A program made the position numbers and the translations under genes. The notes beneath the pieces were generated by a model. The model searched no databases. It saw nothing but the letters and a program-made list of their open reading frames with translations, and was not told the origin of the DNA. Of a stretch of 64,000 bases of DNA, positions 9,036 to 20,221 are shown piece by piece (positions within the stretch are counted from its first letter, which is position 1; every line of letters begins with the position of its first letter). Origin of the DNA: Bacillota bacterium. GTDB lineage: Bacteria; Bacillota; Clostridia; Christensenellales; Pumilibacteraceae. Where the stretch lies: positions 52,140 to 116,139 of the forward strand of contig WRLT01000007.1 in the NCBI GenBank assembly GCA_009777485.1, in the 5' to 3' direction.

Positions 9036-9596
9036 TCAATAATCGTATCTTTGCCAACGCTTGCCGCTTGGGTCGGTTTCGGTGTCCGGTGGCTTGCCTC
9101 CGTTAAAATCCGCACGACTTTTCAACATCTCGATTGCGTCTTTTTGACCATGTTTAGCCGCTTGCCCAAACCAATAAAATGCTCGCCAAACATCTGTATC
9201 GTCTTGGTCGGGTTCATCATCGCCATTACCCTCGTAATAGCAAATACCCAAATTAAACATTGCATTGGCATTTCCTTTGTCTGCCGCGATTTTGAACCAC
9301 CCACAAGCAATAGGAAAACAGTCCGCATCACCTGACACATTTCCCCAAGTAGCAATAGTATTAGAAAGTTCAGGGTCGTATAATATGTCGTCATTTGGCG
9401 GTGAATAAGAATAAACCCTACCATAAAAACATACTCCAAGTCGATTAATTAACTTTGGGTCGGTGTTTGAAATGTTCTTTGGGTCGATTTTTAATTCTTC
9501 CATAAATCGTTTTTCGGTTGCCTCTGTGTGCATTTTGAAAAAATCACTTTGGTTTTCGTATCTCGTGCCTTTCAAAAAATCAAGTGAACTTATCAT
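9036..9596 (-). CDS. Sel1-like repeat protein
   Basis: 186 residues. The segment around residues 85-160 has Sel1-type (TPR-like) repeats: ACGWFKIAADKGNANAMFNL, then GICYYEGNG and AFYWFGQAAKHGQKDAIEML. Such repeats form helical scaffolds for protein binding. There is no signal peptide. The ATG overlaps the upstream stop (TAATG), and the ribosome site GAGGAGG is encoded by the last Arg-Glu-Glu codons of the gene upstream, implying coupling. One of three Sel1-type proteins in this cassette; the partner is unknown. Confidence 0.8.
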   Translation of the reverse strand: MISSLDFLKGTRYENQSDFFKMHTEATEKRFMEELKIDPKNISNTDPKLINRLGVCFYGRVYSYSPPNDDILYDPELSNTIATWGNVSGDADCFPIACGWFKIAADKGNANAMFNLGICYYEGNGDDEPDQDDTDVWRAFYWFGQAAKHGQKDAIEMLKSRADFNGGKPPDTETDPSGKRWQRYDY

Positions 9597-9874
9597 TATT
9601 TATCCTCCTCTCGTTTTGTCCAACTGCAATCAAAGCCCTGTGCTTGTGCTTTTGCTGTTGCCTTTGCGCCCTCAGCTTTCTCTTTTATAAATTCTTTTTC
9701 TGCTTCTTCAAAAAACTTTTTCATTTCCTCTTCATCTTTATTGTATTGCTCTATAAATTGCTTTTCTGTTAAGCCAGAATATCTTTTTCCTGTTTTCACT
9801 CGTAAGTCAAAGGCATAAGCGGCCCTATCTTCCGAAGTCCACTGCTCAATAGGTTTATTTTTATAATCTGCCAT
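9596..9874 (-). CDS. Small highly charged protein, unknown function
   Basis: 92 residues. It starts MADYKNKPIEQWT and has a Lys/Glu-rich stretch from about residue 45 to 75 (EEEMKKFFEEAEKEFIKEKA) likely to be one long helix or coiled coil. No family recognised. AAAGGCGG lies upstream of the ATG, inside the end of the 34-residue small ORF. The gene overlaps the next gene by one base. Probably cytoplasmic. Confidence 0.7.
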   Translation of the reverse strand: MADYKNKPIEQWTSEDRAAYAFDLRVKTGKRYSGLTEKQFIEQYNKDEEEMKKFFEEAEKEFIKEKAEGAKATAKAQAQGFDCSWTKREEDK

Positions 9875-9875
9875 T

Positions 9876-9980
9876 TTACACCGCCTTTATTTTTTCGTTT
9901 GCCAATTCAAAATCTTTTGCATACTCTTTCATGCAATCTTTTACTCTAATTCTTTCACTTGGTATTTTTTCGTTTTCCAT
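9876..9980 (-). CDS. Candidate small ORF (34 residues) sharing an N-terminal motif with its upstream neighbour
   Basis: ATG at 9980, TAA at 9878-9876, encoding MENEKIPSERIRVKDC and a further 18 charged residues. It fills the gap between the genes at 9955-10458 and 9596-9874, overlapping the first by 26 bases in another frame. AAAGGTTGG precedes the ATG. Its first residues (MENEKIPSE) echo those of the upstream protein (MEKIPSDEE), so it may be a real small protein or the remnant of a duplicated gene start. Translation is inferred only from spacing. Confidence 0.45.
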   Translation of the reverse strand: MENEKIPSERIRVKDCMKEYAKDFELANEKIKAV

Positions 9981-10458
9981 AATTCCAACCTTTTTTTATT
10001 ATTTCAAAATCTATTGCTTTCTTTAATTGTTTTGGTTTTATGCCTTTAGTTTTATCAATAGTTATTATATCATCTGGTGAAAAAATATATCTTTCTGCAT
10101 TCGCACAATTTATAATAATATTATCGCGTCTTACAATGGTTTTATTGAGTTTAGAAAGATGCCTATCATTTTCATATTCACTTTCTCCGCAAGAAACCAA
10201 AACAACGGGTTTATTATCACAAATAAATTTATTTTTCTTAAGTGTAACGATTTGCTTATCACAGTGCGATGTTTGCAATATTCCATTTGCTGGTACAATA
10301 AGTTCATTTCCTAAAATAGATACTCTTGTTATTTCATCACCAGCGAAAAAGCAAATAAAATTACCTACTTCTAAATCAATGGCAAAAACATCAATAAATG
10401 TGTTTCTATACCATTCTTCAGTTTTTTTAATTTCTTCATCACTCGGTATTTTTTCCAT
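9955..10458 (-). CDS. Uncharacterised cassette protein
   Basis: 167 residues, no family recognised. The N-terminus (MEKIPSDEEIKKTEEWYRNTF) is helical and charged; the middle (about 30-135) looks beta-rich, with repeated short hydrophobic stretches such as GNFICFFAGDEITRVSILG and DNIIINC. There are no membrane spans or signal peptide. AGAGG lies upstream of the ATG. It is AT-rich like its neighbours and unlike the flanking housekeeping genes. Confidence 0.65.
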   Translation of the reverse strand: MEKIPSDEEIKKTEEWYRNTFIDVFAIDLEVGNFICFFAGDEITRVSILGNELIVPANGILQTSHCDKQIVTLKKNKFICDNKPVVLVSCGESEYENDRHLSKLNKTIVRRDNIIINCANAERYIFSPDDIITIDKTKGIKPKQLKKAIDFEIIKKGWNYGKRKNTK

Positions 10459-10488
10459 TTTAACCTCTTTACTCTTTAGCTTGCTCCT

Positions 10489-11280
10489 TTAAAAACGAAA
10501 TTTGTCGTGCGTTAAATATTCTGCGAATTTACGCTTCTTTTTTGCGTAAAATTGTGCAAGTTCTGGCAGGGTGGAATATTCTGTAAATTTTGGCTCTTCA
10601 TTATCTATTTTTACGTGCGTGTAAAGTTCTTTTGTGTTTTCATCAGCATTTGGTGGACATTCAAATTGAATATTTTCTTTTTTCAAATTGCCTAATCTGC
10701 TGCCAATAAAGCAAGCAATCATTTGTTTAAGTGTAATATACTTAAACATATGCATTTTGAATTCGTTCTTAAATTCAACTAGCAAGTCCACAATATGCAT
10801 ATTGTATAGTGCTTTTTGCTTTTCAAGTTCATATTCTAAATGCGGAAACATTTTTAAAAACAATTCTGCTGCTTTTTCATTTGTTGGGTTGGCAATTTTT
10901 GCAAGTTCTGCTTTAAACTTTTTTTCGTCTGCCTTTGAAATAAGGCTTTTCTTTTCTTGTGGGTCGGCTAGCGCCCTTGCAATAAGTTCACCAACTTTCT
11001 TGCGGTCTTTCATATCCTCATTCGTGTAGCCGTAGGTGTTTGTTTTGGCTTTGCATTCATACACAAGTTTTAGGTCTACTGGCATAAAAAACTCGCGGTC
11101 AATATAAATTAACTCATCTCTAAAACGCATATATTCCATCAGTTTAGTTTTGTTTTTGATTTGCGTAATAAAATCTGCATTTTGGTTAATGCAATCTAAA
11201 ATATCTGCCTCTGTTATGTTGGGCAGTTCTTTTAAAAGTTCCTCTTTTACTCTTTTAATTTCCTCGTTACTGATTTTCAT
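10489..11280 (-). CDS. Uncharacterised protein with FKYITLK motif (long paralogue)
   Basis: 263 residues, largely helical and charged, probably cytoplasmic. The start is the ATG at 11280 (MKISNEEIKRVKEELL), in an ATGA overlap with the preceding Sel1 gene; an 11-codon upstream extension runs inside that gene and is rejected. It shares LMEYMRFRDELIYIDREFF and HMFKYITLKQMIACF with the 149-residue protein at 8550-8999, so both belong to one unnamed family. A middle region (about 75-150) of Lys/Glu-rich sequence is absent from the short relative. Function unknown. Confidence 0.72.
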   Translation of the reverse strand: MKISNEEIKRVKEELLKELPNITEADILDCINQNADFITQIKNKTKLMEYMRFRDELIYIDREFFMPVDLKLVYECKAKTNTYGYTNEDMKDRKKVGELIARALADPQEKKSLISKADEKKFKAELAKIANPTNEKAAELFLKMFPHLEYELEKQKALYNMHIVDLLVEFKNEFKMHMFKYITLKQMIACFIGSRLGNLKKENIQFECPPNADENTKELYTHVKIDNEEPKFTEYSTLPELAQFYAKKKRKFAEYLTHDKFRF

Positions 11281-11678
11281 TTCCCACCGCCTTTCCAGCC
11301 GTTGTCCCGCCATTGTTGCAATTTCTCATTGATAATTTCATTTATTTTTTCATCTGATGTGCTTGCATAGATATTGCCATTTTCAAAAGACCTTGCAAGC
11401 CAAAATGCCGCCTTTTCGTAATCTTGCTTAACCCAGCACCCATTTTTGTAGAAACGGTAAATCGTCCATTGCGCCTCTGCGTTGCCATATTCGGCGGCAA
11501 TCATGTTGTAGGAAAATGCTTTTTCATAAAACTTTTCTGCGGTTTCAAGGTCGTTTTTGTTTTTATGAAAATCTGCTTCCATTTCCATTTCATGGGCATA
11601 GTTTTCGATTGCCTTGTGGTTGCTCTTTTTTATGACGGGTTCTTTTTTGGCCGTTACCATCAGCATTTCTTCTTTCAT
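11277..11678 (-). CDS. Small Sel1-like repeat protein
   Basis: 133 residues. The middle contains Sel1-type helices: AEKFYEKAFSYNMIAAEYGN, AEAQWTIYRFYKNGCWV, then DYEKAAFWLARSFENGN. The last codons (GWKGGGK) are Gly-rich because they contain the purine-rich ribosome site for the next gene, which starts within the stop codon (ATGA). Its own start overlaps the previous gene in the same way. Likely a scaffold protein; partner unknown. Confidence 0.75.
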   Translation of the reverse strand: MKEEMLMVTAKKEPVIKKSNHKAIENYAHEMEMEADFHKNKNDLETAEKFYEKAFSYNMIAAEYGNAEAQWTIYRFYKNGCWVKQDYEKAAFWLARSFENGNIYASTSDEKINEIINEKLQQWRDNGWKGGGK

Positions 11679-12745
11679 TTTCCACCGCCGTTTTTGTTTA
11701 GCGGCTCAAAAACCGTTAATAGTTCTTCTTTTATTGTATCATAATTGATTTCTAAATAGCTTGCAGGAAGAGTTTCGTCTACGCCGTTCTTTCTTAAGTA
11801 TGACTCGTCGCTTTCCTCGTCATTTCCAAAGGCAGACATATTGTCCAAATTCACCGCATTCCCATAGCGCGGAACATACCCACGCAAATTTTCGCCGTCA
11901 TAATAAACAATGAAATACATCTCTGTTTCCCAATCGCCATTCGCAAGAAATCCAAAAAATGTTAGCCCGTTTTCTATTGTGCATAGGTCAAGCAGCGGAT
12001 TGGTGTTTTTTGCTGCGTAATAAGGGTCGAGTTGAAAATTCTCTGTGTCAAAATCAATAACTTCTAAATCTTTTTTAATAGAGGGAATTTCCCAAACCAA
12101 GTTTCTAAAAATATAGCCATTCGTTCCGCTTTCGCCAAAAAACTTTTTATCTCGGTATTCGGCATAATTGCCGTCAACATATTCATTTTTTAGCAGCTTA
12201 TCATTCAAAATTGTGTTCTTTATTATTTCGCAAAGTTTGTTTTTGGTTATGTTTTTAAACAATCGCTTTTCAGTAGGTATCAAGTTTTTATTCATATTTA
12301 TGTGTTTTGGGTTGTTTAAAATTGCAAGTTGCAGTTTAGCACTTGCAAAGTTATTGTTGTATTTAGGATTGTTCGCACTCTTTTCAAACCAATACTTCGC
12401 CATACTGTTATCCTTTTTAATAAAGCCTTCGCCTGTTTCATCGCCCTCTAAATAAAAATACCCCATTTCACATTGGGCGCGATAATTTCCTTGGTCAGCC
12501 GCATATTTGCAAAGTTCAAAACTTTTTTTGACATCTTTTTTTACGCCGTTATTAAATGCCCGTCTATCATCAAGATAACATTGACCAAGCCGCCAAATAC
12601 ACGCCAAAACATCTAAATTATATTTATTTGGAAAAACATAAGGATAATTTTCATCATATTTTGAATCATATTTAAAAAACATTGTTGACTCTTTTTTAAA
12701 TTCATCAAATGCTTTGTTGTAATATTCTAAATGTTCACTCGACAT
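11675..12745 (-). CDS. Sel1-like repeat protein with C-terminal uncharacterised domain
   Basis: 356 residues from the ATG at 12745 (MSSEHLEYYNKAF), chosen because GGAG lies seven bases upstream; an earlier in-frame start has no ribosome site. Residues about 45-145 carry Sel1-type repeats (IWRLGQCYLDDRR, SFELCKYAADQGNYRAQCEMGYFYLEG, MAKYWFEKSANN). The C-terminal half (about 195-350) is a separate acidic domain with ENGLTFFGFLANGDWETEMYFIVYYDG, reminiscent of SMI1/KNR4-like proteins, though this is only an impression. It is the first gene of the leftward cassette and ends NKNGGGK, embedding the next ribosome site. Confidence 0.75.
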   Translation of the reverse strand: MSSEHLEYYNKAFDEFKKESTMFFKYDSKYDENYPYVFPNKYNLDVLACIWRLGQCYLDDRRAFNNGVKKDVKKSFELCKYAADQGNYRAQCEMGYFYLEGDETGEGFIKKDNSMAKYWFEKSANNPKYNNNFASAKLQLAILNNPKHINMNKNLIPTEKRLFKNITKNKLCEIIKNTILNDKLLKNEYVDGNYAEYRDKKFFGESGTNGYIFRNLVWEIPSIKKDLEVIDFDTENFQLDPYYAAKNTNPLLDLCTIENGLTFFGFLANGDWETEMYFIVYYDGENLRGYVPRYGNAVNLDNMSAFGNDEESDESYLRKNGVDETLPASYLEINYDTIKEELLTVFEPLNKNGGGK

Positions 12746-12865
12746 TTGATTCTCCTTTAATCCTACCAAAACACATAGCAGTATAAAAAATTGGCTGTGT
12801 GTAGGCGTTAGTGTATTGTGTTGAGTGGCTTACTAACGAAGCGCATGAACAGTTGGATAAGCTGT

Positions 12866-16961
<4,096 letters not shown>

Positions 16962-16962
<1 letters not shown>

Positions 16963-17276
16963 TATTTTTTATCCGCCTCTGATTTTTCTGTGCTTTTCAT
17001 TTTGCGCAAAACGGTATTATAGCCGTCTGCCCCGTATAAAAGACAGCGGCTGATACGGCTGATAGTGGCGGCGGAAACGCCTGTGGCGGCTGTAACCTCT
17101 ATGTAGGTTTTTCCCTCGTGCAGCAGCTTTGCGGCGTTAAGCCTGCCCGCAAGCGTTTTAAACTCGGCGGCCGTTAGTAAATCCTCAAAAAAATTATAGT
17201 AGTCGTCTTTGGTTTGCAGGTGCGTCATCGCCTCGATTAACAAATCGGTTTCTTTGCTTTTGATTTTTTCGTTCAT
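16962..17276 (-). CDS. yerC: TrpR-like regulator of the YerC/YecD family
   Basis: 104 residues. Helix-turn-helix protein of the TrpR superfamily; in Bacillus the relative yerC also lies upstream of pcrA-ligA. The family core is FFEDLLTAAEFKTLAGRLNAAKLL, followed by the HTH YIEVTAATGVSAATISRISRCL. No ribosome site precedes the ATG; the -10 box ends seven bases before it, so a leaderless message is predicted. A palindrome GCAC-N6-GTGC sits in the promoter spacer and could be its own operator (inference). Confidence 0.92.
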
Positions 17277-17283
17277 AGCAACT

Positions 17284-17312
17284 ATTTTAGCACATTAAAG
17301 TGCGAAAGTCAA
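17284..17312 (-). promoter_or_regulatory. Promoter/operator of yerC-pcrA-ligA (predicted leaderless)
   Basis: On the minus strand, TTGACT (17312-17307), a 17-base spacer and TAAAAT (17289-17284), then seven bases to the ATG. The spacer carries the inverted repeat GCAC-TTTAAT-GTGC, well placed for repression by YerC itself. Confidence 0.72.
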
Positions 17313-17331
17313 TGATTTTAAGAAATACTCT

Positions 17332-17757
17332 CTATGAAATACTCTCTAAGCCTACCCGCTCTTTGTAGTAGCGTTCTTTTAACGCACAAAACTTTTTGGA
17401 TAAATCTAAAATGTACTTTTGGCGGTTGCCCTCGTCTAGGCTTTCAAATACCTCGCGCTCCATAAGCCTGCCGATGGGATTAGATACTAATTCGTCTTCG
17501 TCTAAGATGCTGCATACCTTTTGATACAGTGCCTCGTCGCGTACCGCCGATACCGAACCTAAAGCTAAATTGCCGTCGCGCTCGAACTTGGCTAATTGCA
17601 TATCCTTTACCAGCTGTACCGAACGGCTGTTTACGCCTAGCTCGTCTAGCTTTTTGGTTTTTTCCTCGCTCATGGCCTGCCAGTACCCCATACGCATGCG
17701 CTGTTTGGCTAGCAGTGCGCGTTTTTTAAGCTCGCTTAATTTTCCGTTTGCCGACAT
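17332..17757 (-). CDS. Conserved-looking hypothetical protein
   Basis: 141 residues, basic N-terminus (LKKRALLAKQRMRMGYWQAM), no membrane span and no recognised domain. It is mostly helical, with a Glu/Arg-rich C-terminal half (LMEREVFESLDEGNRQKYIL). A good GGAGG lies nine bases before the ATG. Upstream is a TATACT box within a partly palindromic stretch (CTGT-N4-ACAG), but no convincing -35, so an activator may be needed. Base composition matches the housekeeping genes around it, which suggests a resident gene rather than a recent arrival. Confidence 0.7.
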   Translation of the reverse strand: MSANGKLSELKKRALLAKQRMRMGYWQAMSEEKTKKLDELGVNSRSVQLVKDMQLAKFERDGNLALGSVSAVRDEALYQKVCSILDEDELVSNPIGRLMEREVFESLDEGNRQKYILDLSKKFCALKERYYKERVGLESIS

Positions 17758-17886
17758 TGTGTTTTATCCTCCATTTGTTTTTTAGCGTTTTTTTAACCGC
17801 TGTATACACAGTATAGCACGCTTTATGCTGCTTGCGGGTGCTTCGGTAAAAATCGTGGAGTTTCGCAAAAAATATCGGAATTTCGC

Positions 17887-17916
17887 AAAAAACCGCTGCA
17901 TTGTGCAACGGTTTTT
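17887..17916 (-). terminator. Rho-independent terminator after rpsU
   Basis: An 11-bp stem AAACCGTTGCA/TGCAGCGGTTT (one G-U) with a three-base loop, followed by a T run on the minus strand, starts about 12 bases after the rpsU stop. Just beyond it, a 16-17 base unit (GGARTTTCGCAAAAAA) is directly repeated at about 17858-17890. Confidence 0.85.
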
Positions 17917-17926
17917 ACAAGTTTTT

Positions 17927-18103
17927 TTAGTTTTTGGTGCGTTTGCGGGCGGCTTCGGATTTTTTCTTGCGCCGAACTGACGGCTTTTCGTAATGCTCCT
18001 TGCGGCGCATATCGCCCATGATATTGTCTTTTTGGCATTTGCGCTTAAAACGCTTTAATGCGCTGTCTAGCGATTCGTTTTCACCGACTTTGACTATTGA
18101 CAT
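17927..18103 (-). CDS. rpsU: 30S ribosomal protein S21
   Basis: 58 residues. Translation from the ATG at 18103 gives [20 protein letters not shown], then [20 protein letters not shown] and a C-terminal [12 protein letters not shown] tail, which is the complete S21 pattern (helical, very basic, 57-60 residues). S21 binds the 3' region of 16S rRNA near the anti-Shine-Dalgarno. It has its own promoter and a strong terminator, so it is a single-gene unit between the unknown 17332-17757 gene and the toxin-antitoxin region. Confidence 0.95.
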   Translation of the reverse strand: MSIVKVGENESLDSALKRFKRKCQKDNIMGDMRRKEHYEKPSVRRKKKSEAARKRTKN

Positions 18104-18152
18104 ATCTTAATTTACACCGCCTTTGCCCTACGGACGCTTATTTACCTTTGCC

Positions 18153-18182
18153 ATTATAGTATAAGTGGTTGGGCTTTGTCAA
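18153..18182 (-). promoter_or_regulatory. Promoter of rpsU
   Basis: Minus strand TTGACA (18182-18177), an 18-base spacer and a perfect TATAAT (18158-18153). Leader of about 40 bases to the rpsU ATG, unlike the leaderless genes nearby. Confidence 0.78.
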
Positions 18183-18212
18183 CTGTTTTACTAAGGTTTA
18201 TTTGGGTAGGTC

Positions 18213-18482
18213 TTAGCGAAATTCTATGTGCAGGCTTTTGCCTAAGCTTTCGGCTACCTTGTGTAAAAATTCTAGGCTAGGGTTGTAATTGCCGCTTTCA
18301 AGGCGGCTAATATTGCTTTGTTTGGTACCTAGCTTTTCCGCAAGCTGTTTTTGCGTAAGATTATTTTCCATGCGTGCTTTAATAATTTCGCGCACAACAA
18401 TATACTCCGGCTCTAAGGCGTCGTATTTTGCTTTAAAGTCGGCATTATCTAGTTGCTCTTTTAAATAATCGTTAAATTTCAT
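18213..18482 (-). CDS. HTH antitoxin (XRE/HigA-like)
   Basis: 89 residues. An XRE-type helix-turn-helix is centred on residues 37-80: NLTQKQLAEKLGTKQSNISRLESGNYNPSLEFLHKVAESLG. The N-terminal part (FNDYLKEQLDNADFKAKYDAL) matches HigA-type antitoxins. It follows the toxin gene with a four-base ATGA overlap, the inverted toxin-first order typical of higBA. It should neutralise the toxin and bind the palindromic operator upstream of it. Confidence 0.9.
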   Translation of the reverse strand: MKFNDYLKEQLDNADFKAKYDALEPEYIVVREIIKARMENNLTQKQLAEKLGTKQSNISRLESGNYNPSLEFLHKVAESLGKSLHIEFR

Positions 18483-18835
18483 TTTCTATACCTCCGTTCA
18501 TAATCTTTTTTATAATTAACCGCTTTTTCTATTTCTTGCGGCGGTGTTTTTTGTGTTTTTTTAATAAAGCCGTTTGTTAGTATAATAACATTATCTATGC
18601 AAAAAAAATACAGCACACGCGATATATTGGACGCAAATTTAATGCGCAATTCAAATATTCCGTTTTCTAAATGTTTAGAGTATGGCTCACGCAGCTTGTT
18701 GCCGAATTCTTGCAGCAAACTGATTTCGCGTAAAGTTTTACGGCGTAGGTCATCGCTGATTGTATCTAAAAATTCTTTAACGGGGACTTCCCCATTTTCT
18801 TTTTTATAAAATTCTACAACCCAACTCCTCACCAT
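18479..18835 (-). CDS. RelE/HigB-type toxin (phage Gp49-like family)
   Basis: 118 residues. Family signs: WVVEFYKKENGEVPVKEFLD at the start, then PYSKHLENGIFELRIKFASNISRVLYFF and ILTNGFIKKTQKTPPQEIEKA, the Gp49/HigB pattern of ribosome-dependent mRNA interferases. The start is the ATG at 18835, six bases after the -10 box; there is no Shine-Dalgarno, so a leaderless mRNA is predicted. This could keep toxin translation low relative to the coupled antitoxin (inference). Confidence 0.9.
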   Translation of the reverse strand: MVRSWVVEFYKKENGEVPVKEFLDTISDDLRRKTLREISLLQEFGNKLREPYSKHLENGIFELRIKFASNISRVLYFFCIDNVIILTNGFIKKTQKTPPQEIEKAVNYKKDYERRYRK

Positions 18836-18841
18836 AGTTGC

Positions 18842-18871
18842 AGTATATCATATGCGATATACTGTTGTCAA
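18842..18871 (-). promoter_or_regulatory. Promoter and palindromic operator of the higBA-like pair
   Basis: Minus strand TTGACA (18871-18866), an 18-base spacer and TATACT (18847-18842). A perfect inverted repeat AGTATATC-N6-GATATACT (18842-18863) covers the -10 box and spacer, the expected place for antitoxin autoregulation. Confidence 0.8.
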
Positions 18872-18939
18872 GTGTTTATGGATAAAAATTTTATTTTAAG
18901 CTTGACTTTTGCGGCTTTATTAGAATTATTTAATCAGGC

Positions 18940-19494
18940 TTAAACGGGTAGGTCTAAATTACTATAAAATTCTTCAATTTCTTGGTTTGTAAAATACGGG
19001 TTTATGGTTTCTATTTTTCGTCTGTGCCGCTTGTTAGCCTTTTTGTAATCCTTAAACACTGTTTTAGGTATTACTACATCGTAGTTTATAAATTTTACGG
19101 GAAACACTTTAAGCCTTTCAAGAATTACGGCCTTAAAATCAATATGGATTTCGCTAATAGAAAAAGTGTCGCCGTCCGCTTTTTTTATAATAAACTCCAT
19201 TTTATAATAATCCCATGTTGCGCCTCCCTGCTCACTTCCATGCTCGGTGTATGCGTGCTGTTTTTTGTAGAGAATTGCTGTTGCGGTAGTTCCTTTAACA
19301 AGTATCGTTTTTCTTTTTTTACTTTTCTTTATATGTCCGATAAGTGCTGATGTTGTAAGATACATAAAATATGCAGACAGGACATTTATAAACAAAAACA
19401 ACCAGCCAAAGGGGTACAAAATTGTTGCCGCTATAGAAATGACCACCCAAAACAGCGTCATGCAGCACATAAAGAAAAACGCAAAAAATATCAT
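18940..19494 (-). CDS. Membrane protein of unknown function
   Basis: 184 residues. Two hydrophobic spans at about residues 2-27 and 29-52 are followed by a basic linker (HIKKSKKRKT) and a soluble domain of about 120 residues, mostly beta-like, ending with Lys/Arg-rich helices. No family recognised. The ribosome site is weak. It lies between two toxin-antitoxin pairs in a stretch of single, unrelated genes. Confidence 0.7.
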   Translation of the reverse strand: MIFFAFFFMCCMTLFWVVISIAATILYPFGWLFLFINVLSAYFMYLTTSALIGHIKKSKKRKTILVKGTTATAILYKKQHAYTEHGSEQGGATWDYYKMEFIIKKADGDTFSISEIHIDFKAVILERLKVFPVKFINYDVVIPKTVFKDYKKANKRHRRKIETINPYFTNQEIEEFYSNLDLPV

Positions 19495-19550
19495 AATAAC
19501 TTCACTTGTTGAAATTTTAACACATACACAATATAGTATTTAAATAACCT

Positions 19551-19862
19551 TTAAGAATTGTCAAGAAGTATGTGCCGACCGCCGTGTATAATGCGTTCTA
19601 AATAAATTAGGTTTTCTTGCTTGGCTACTGAATAATAAATAACATAATTTTTATATACAATTCTACGGGTATCGTCTATCAAAATTTCGTCTGTTTCGCG
19701 AACTAGTTTTCCAAGACGCGGAGAGGATTCAAGCTGCTGAATATTGTCGTCGATTTTTTGCAAAAATTCTTTTGCCTTAATTGGATTGTCTTGCGCTATA
19801 TAATTAAATATTTCTTTTAAATCGCTTAAAAACAACACGGTATATTTAAGCCTATGTTTCAT
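19551..19862 (-). CDS. RelE/ParE-type toxin
   Basis: 103 residues from the ATG at 19862 (MKHRLKYTVLFLSDLKEIFNYI), preferred over an upstream TTG because GAGG lies nine bases ahead. ParE/RelE fold signs: an N-terminal strand-helix with SDLKEIFNYIAQDNPIKAKEFLQKI, then SPRLGKLV and RRIVYKNYVIYYSV, ending ERIIHGGRHILLDNS (the IxHGxRxxxxLL motif). It overlaps the antitoxin gene by 11 bases. ParE-like members poison gyrase, RelE-like ones cut mRNA; the target is not decided here. Confidence 0.9.
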   Translation of the reverse strand: MKHRLKYTVLFLSDLKEIFNYIAQDNPIKAKEFLQKIDDNIQQLESSPRLGKLVRETDEILIDDTRRIVYKNYVIYYSVAKQENLIYLERIIHGGRHILLDNS

Positions 19863-20139
19863 TTGAGTTATCCTCAATTAAGCGGTCTGCGGTTTTATAA
19901 AGCTGCCCGAATACTTCTGTGTGTTCTAATAATCTGTTGTTAATAATATCGTCTTTGGCGGCAAGTAATTTTTCTAAAAGTAACAGCTTTTCAACCTGCC
20001 TTTCATATTCGGCAACGCTTAACAAAACGGTATCGCCGCGTCCGTTAACCGTTAAAAAAATAGGCTTTCTTTGTTCTTTGCAAATTTTTGAAATTTGCGG
20101 ATAATTGTTTCTTAAATCTGCGGACGGTCTGATTTCCAT
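19852..20139 (-). CDS. Phd/YefM-type antitoxin
   Basis: 95 residues from the ATG at 20139 (MEIRPSADLRNNYPQISKIC) with AAGGAG seven bases upstream; 13 earlier codons are rejected. The N-terminal Phd/YefM fold is seen in SADLRNNY, KPIFLTVNGRGDTVLLSVAEYE. The C-terminal helix should wrap the toxin. The gene is first in its operon, the usual antitoxin-toxin order, and its promoter holds a 10-bp inverted repeat. Confidence 0.92.
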   Translation of the reverse strand: MEIRPSADLRNNYPQISKICKEQRKPIFLTVNGRGDTVLLSVAEYERQVEKLLLLEKLLAAKDDIINNRLLEHTEVFGQLYKTADRLIEDNSNET

Positions 20140-20160
20140 AAAAAACTCCTTAAAAAATTT

Positions 20161-20197
20161 ATATCTTAATAATATCATAATTAAGATATGTTGTCAA
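20161..20197 (-). promoter_or_regulatory. Promoter and operator of the yefM/parE-like pair
   Basis: Minus strand TTGACA (20197-20192), a 17-base spacer and TATTAT (20174-20169). A perfect inverted repeat ATATCTTAAT-N9-ATTAAGATAT (20161-20189) overlaps the -10 box and spacer, fitting autoregulation by the antitoxin. Confidence 0.82.
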
Positions 20198-20221
20198 GGG
20201 GTATCGAAGGCAAAATTTTTA

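Noticed and set aside
17823..18038. 71-codon minus-strand frame over rpsU
   Set aside because: Wrong frame of the S21 gene, which is fully recognised in another frame from 18103.
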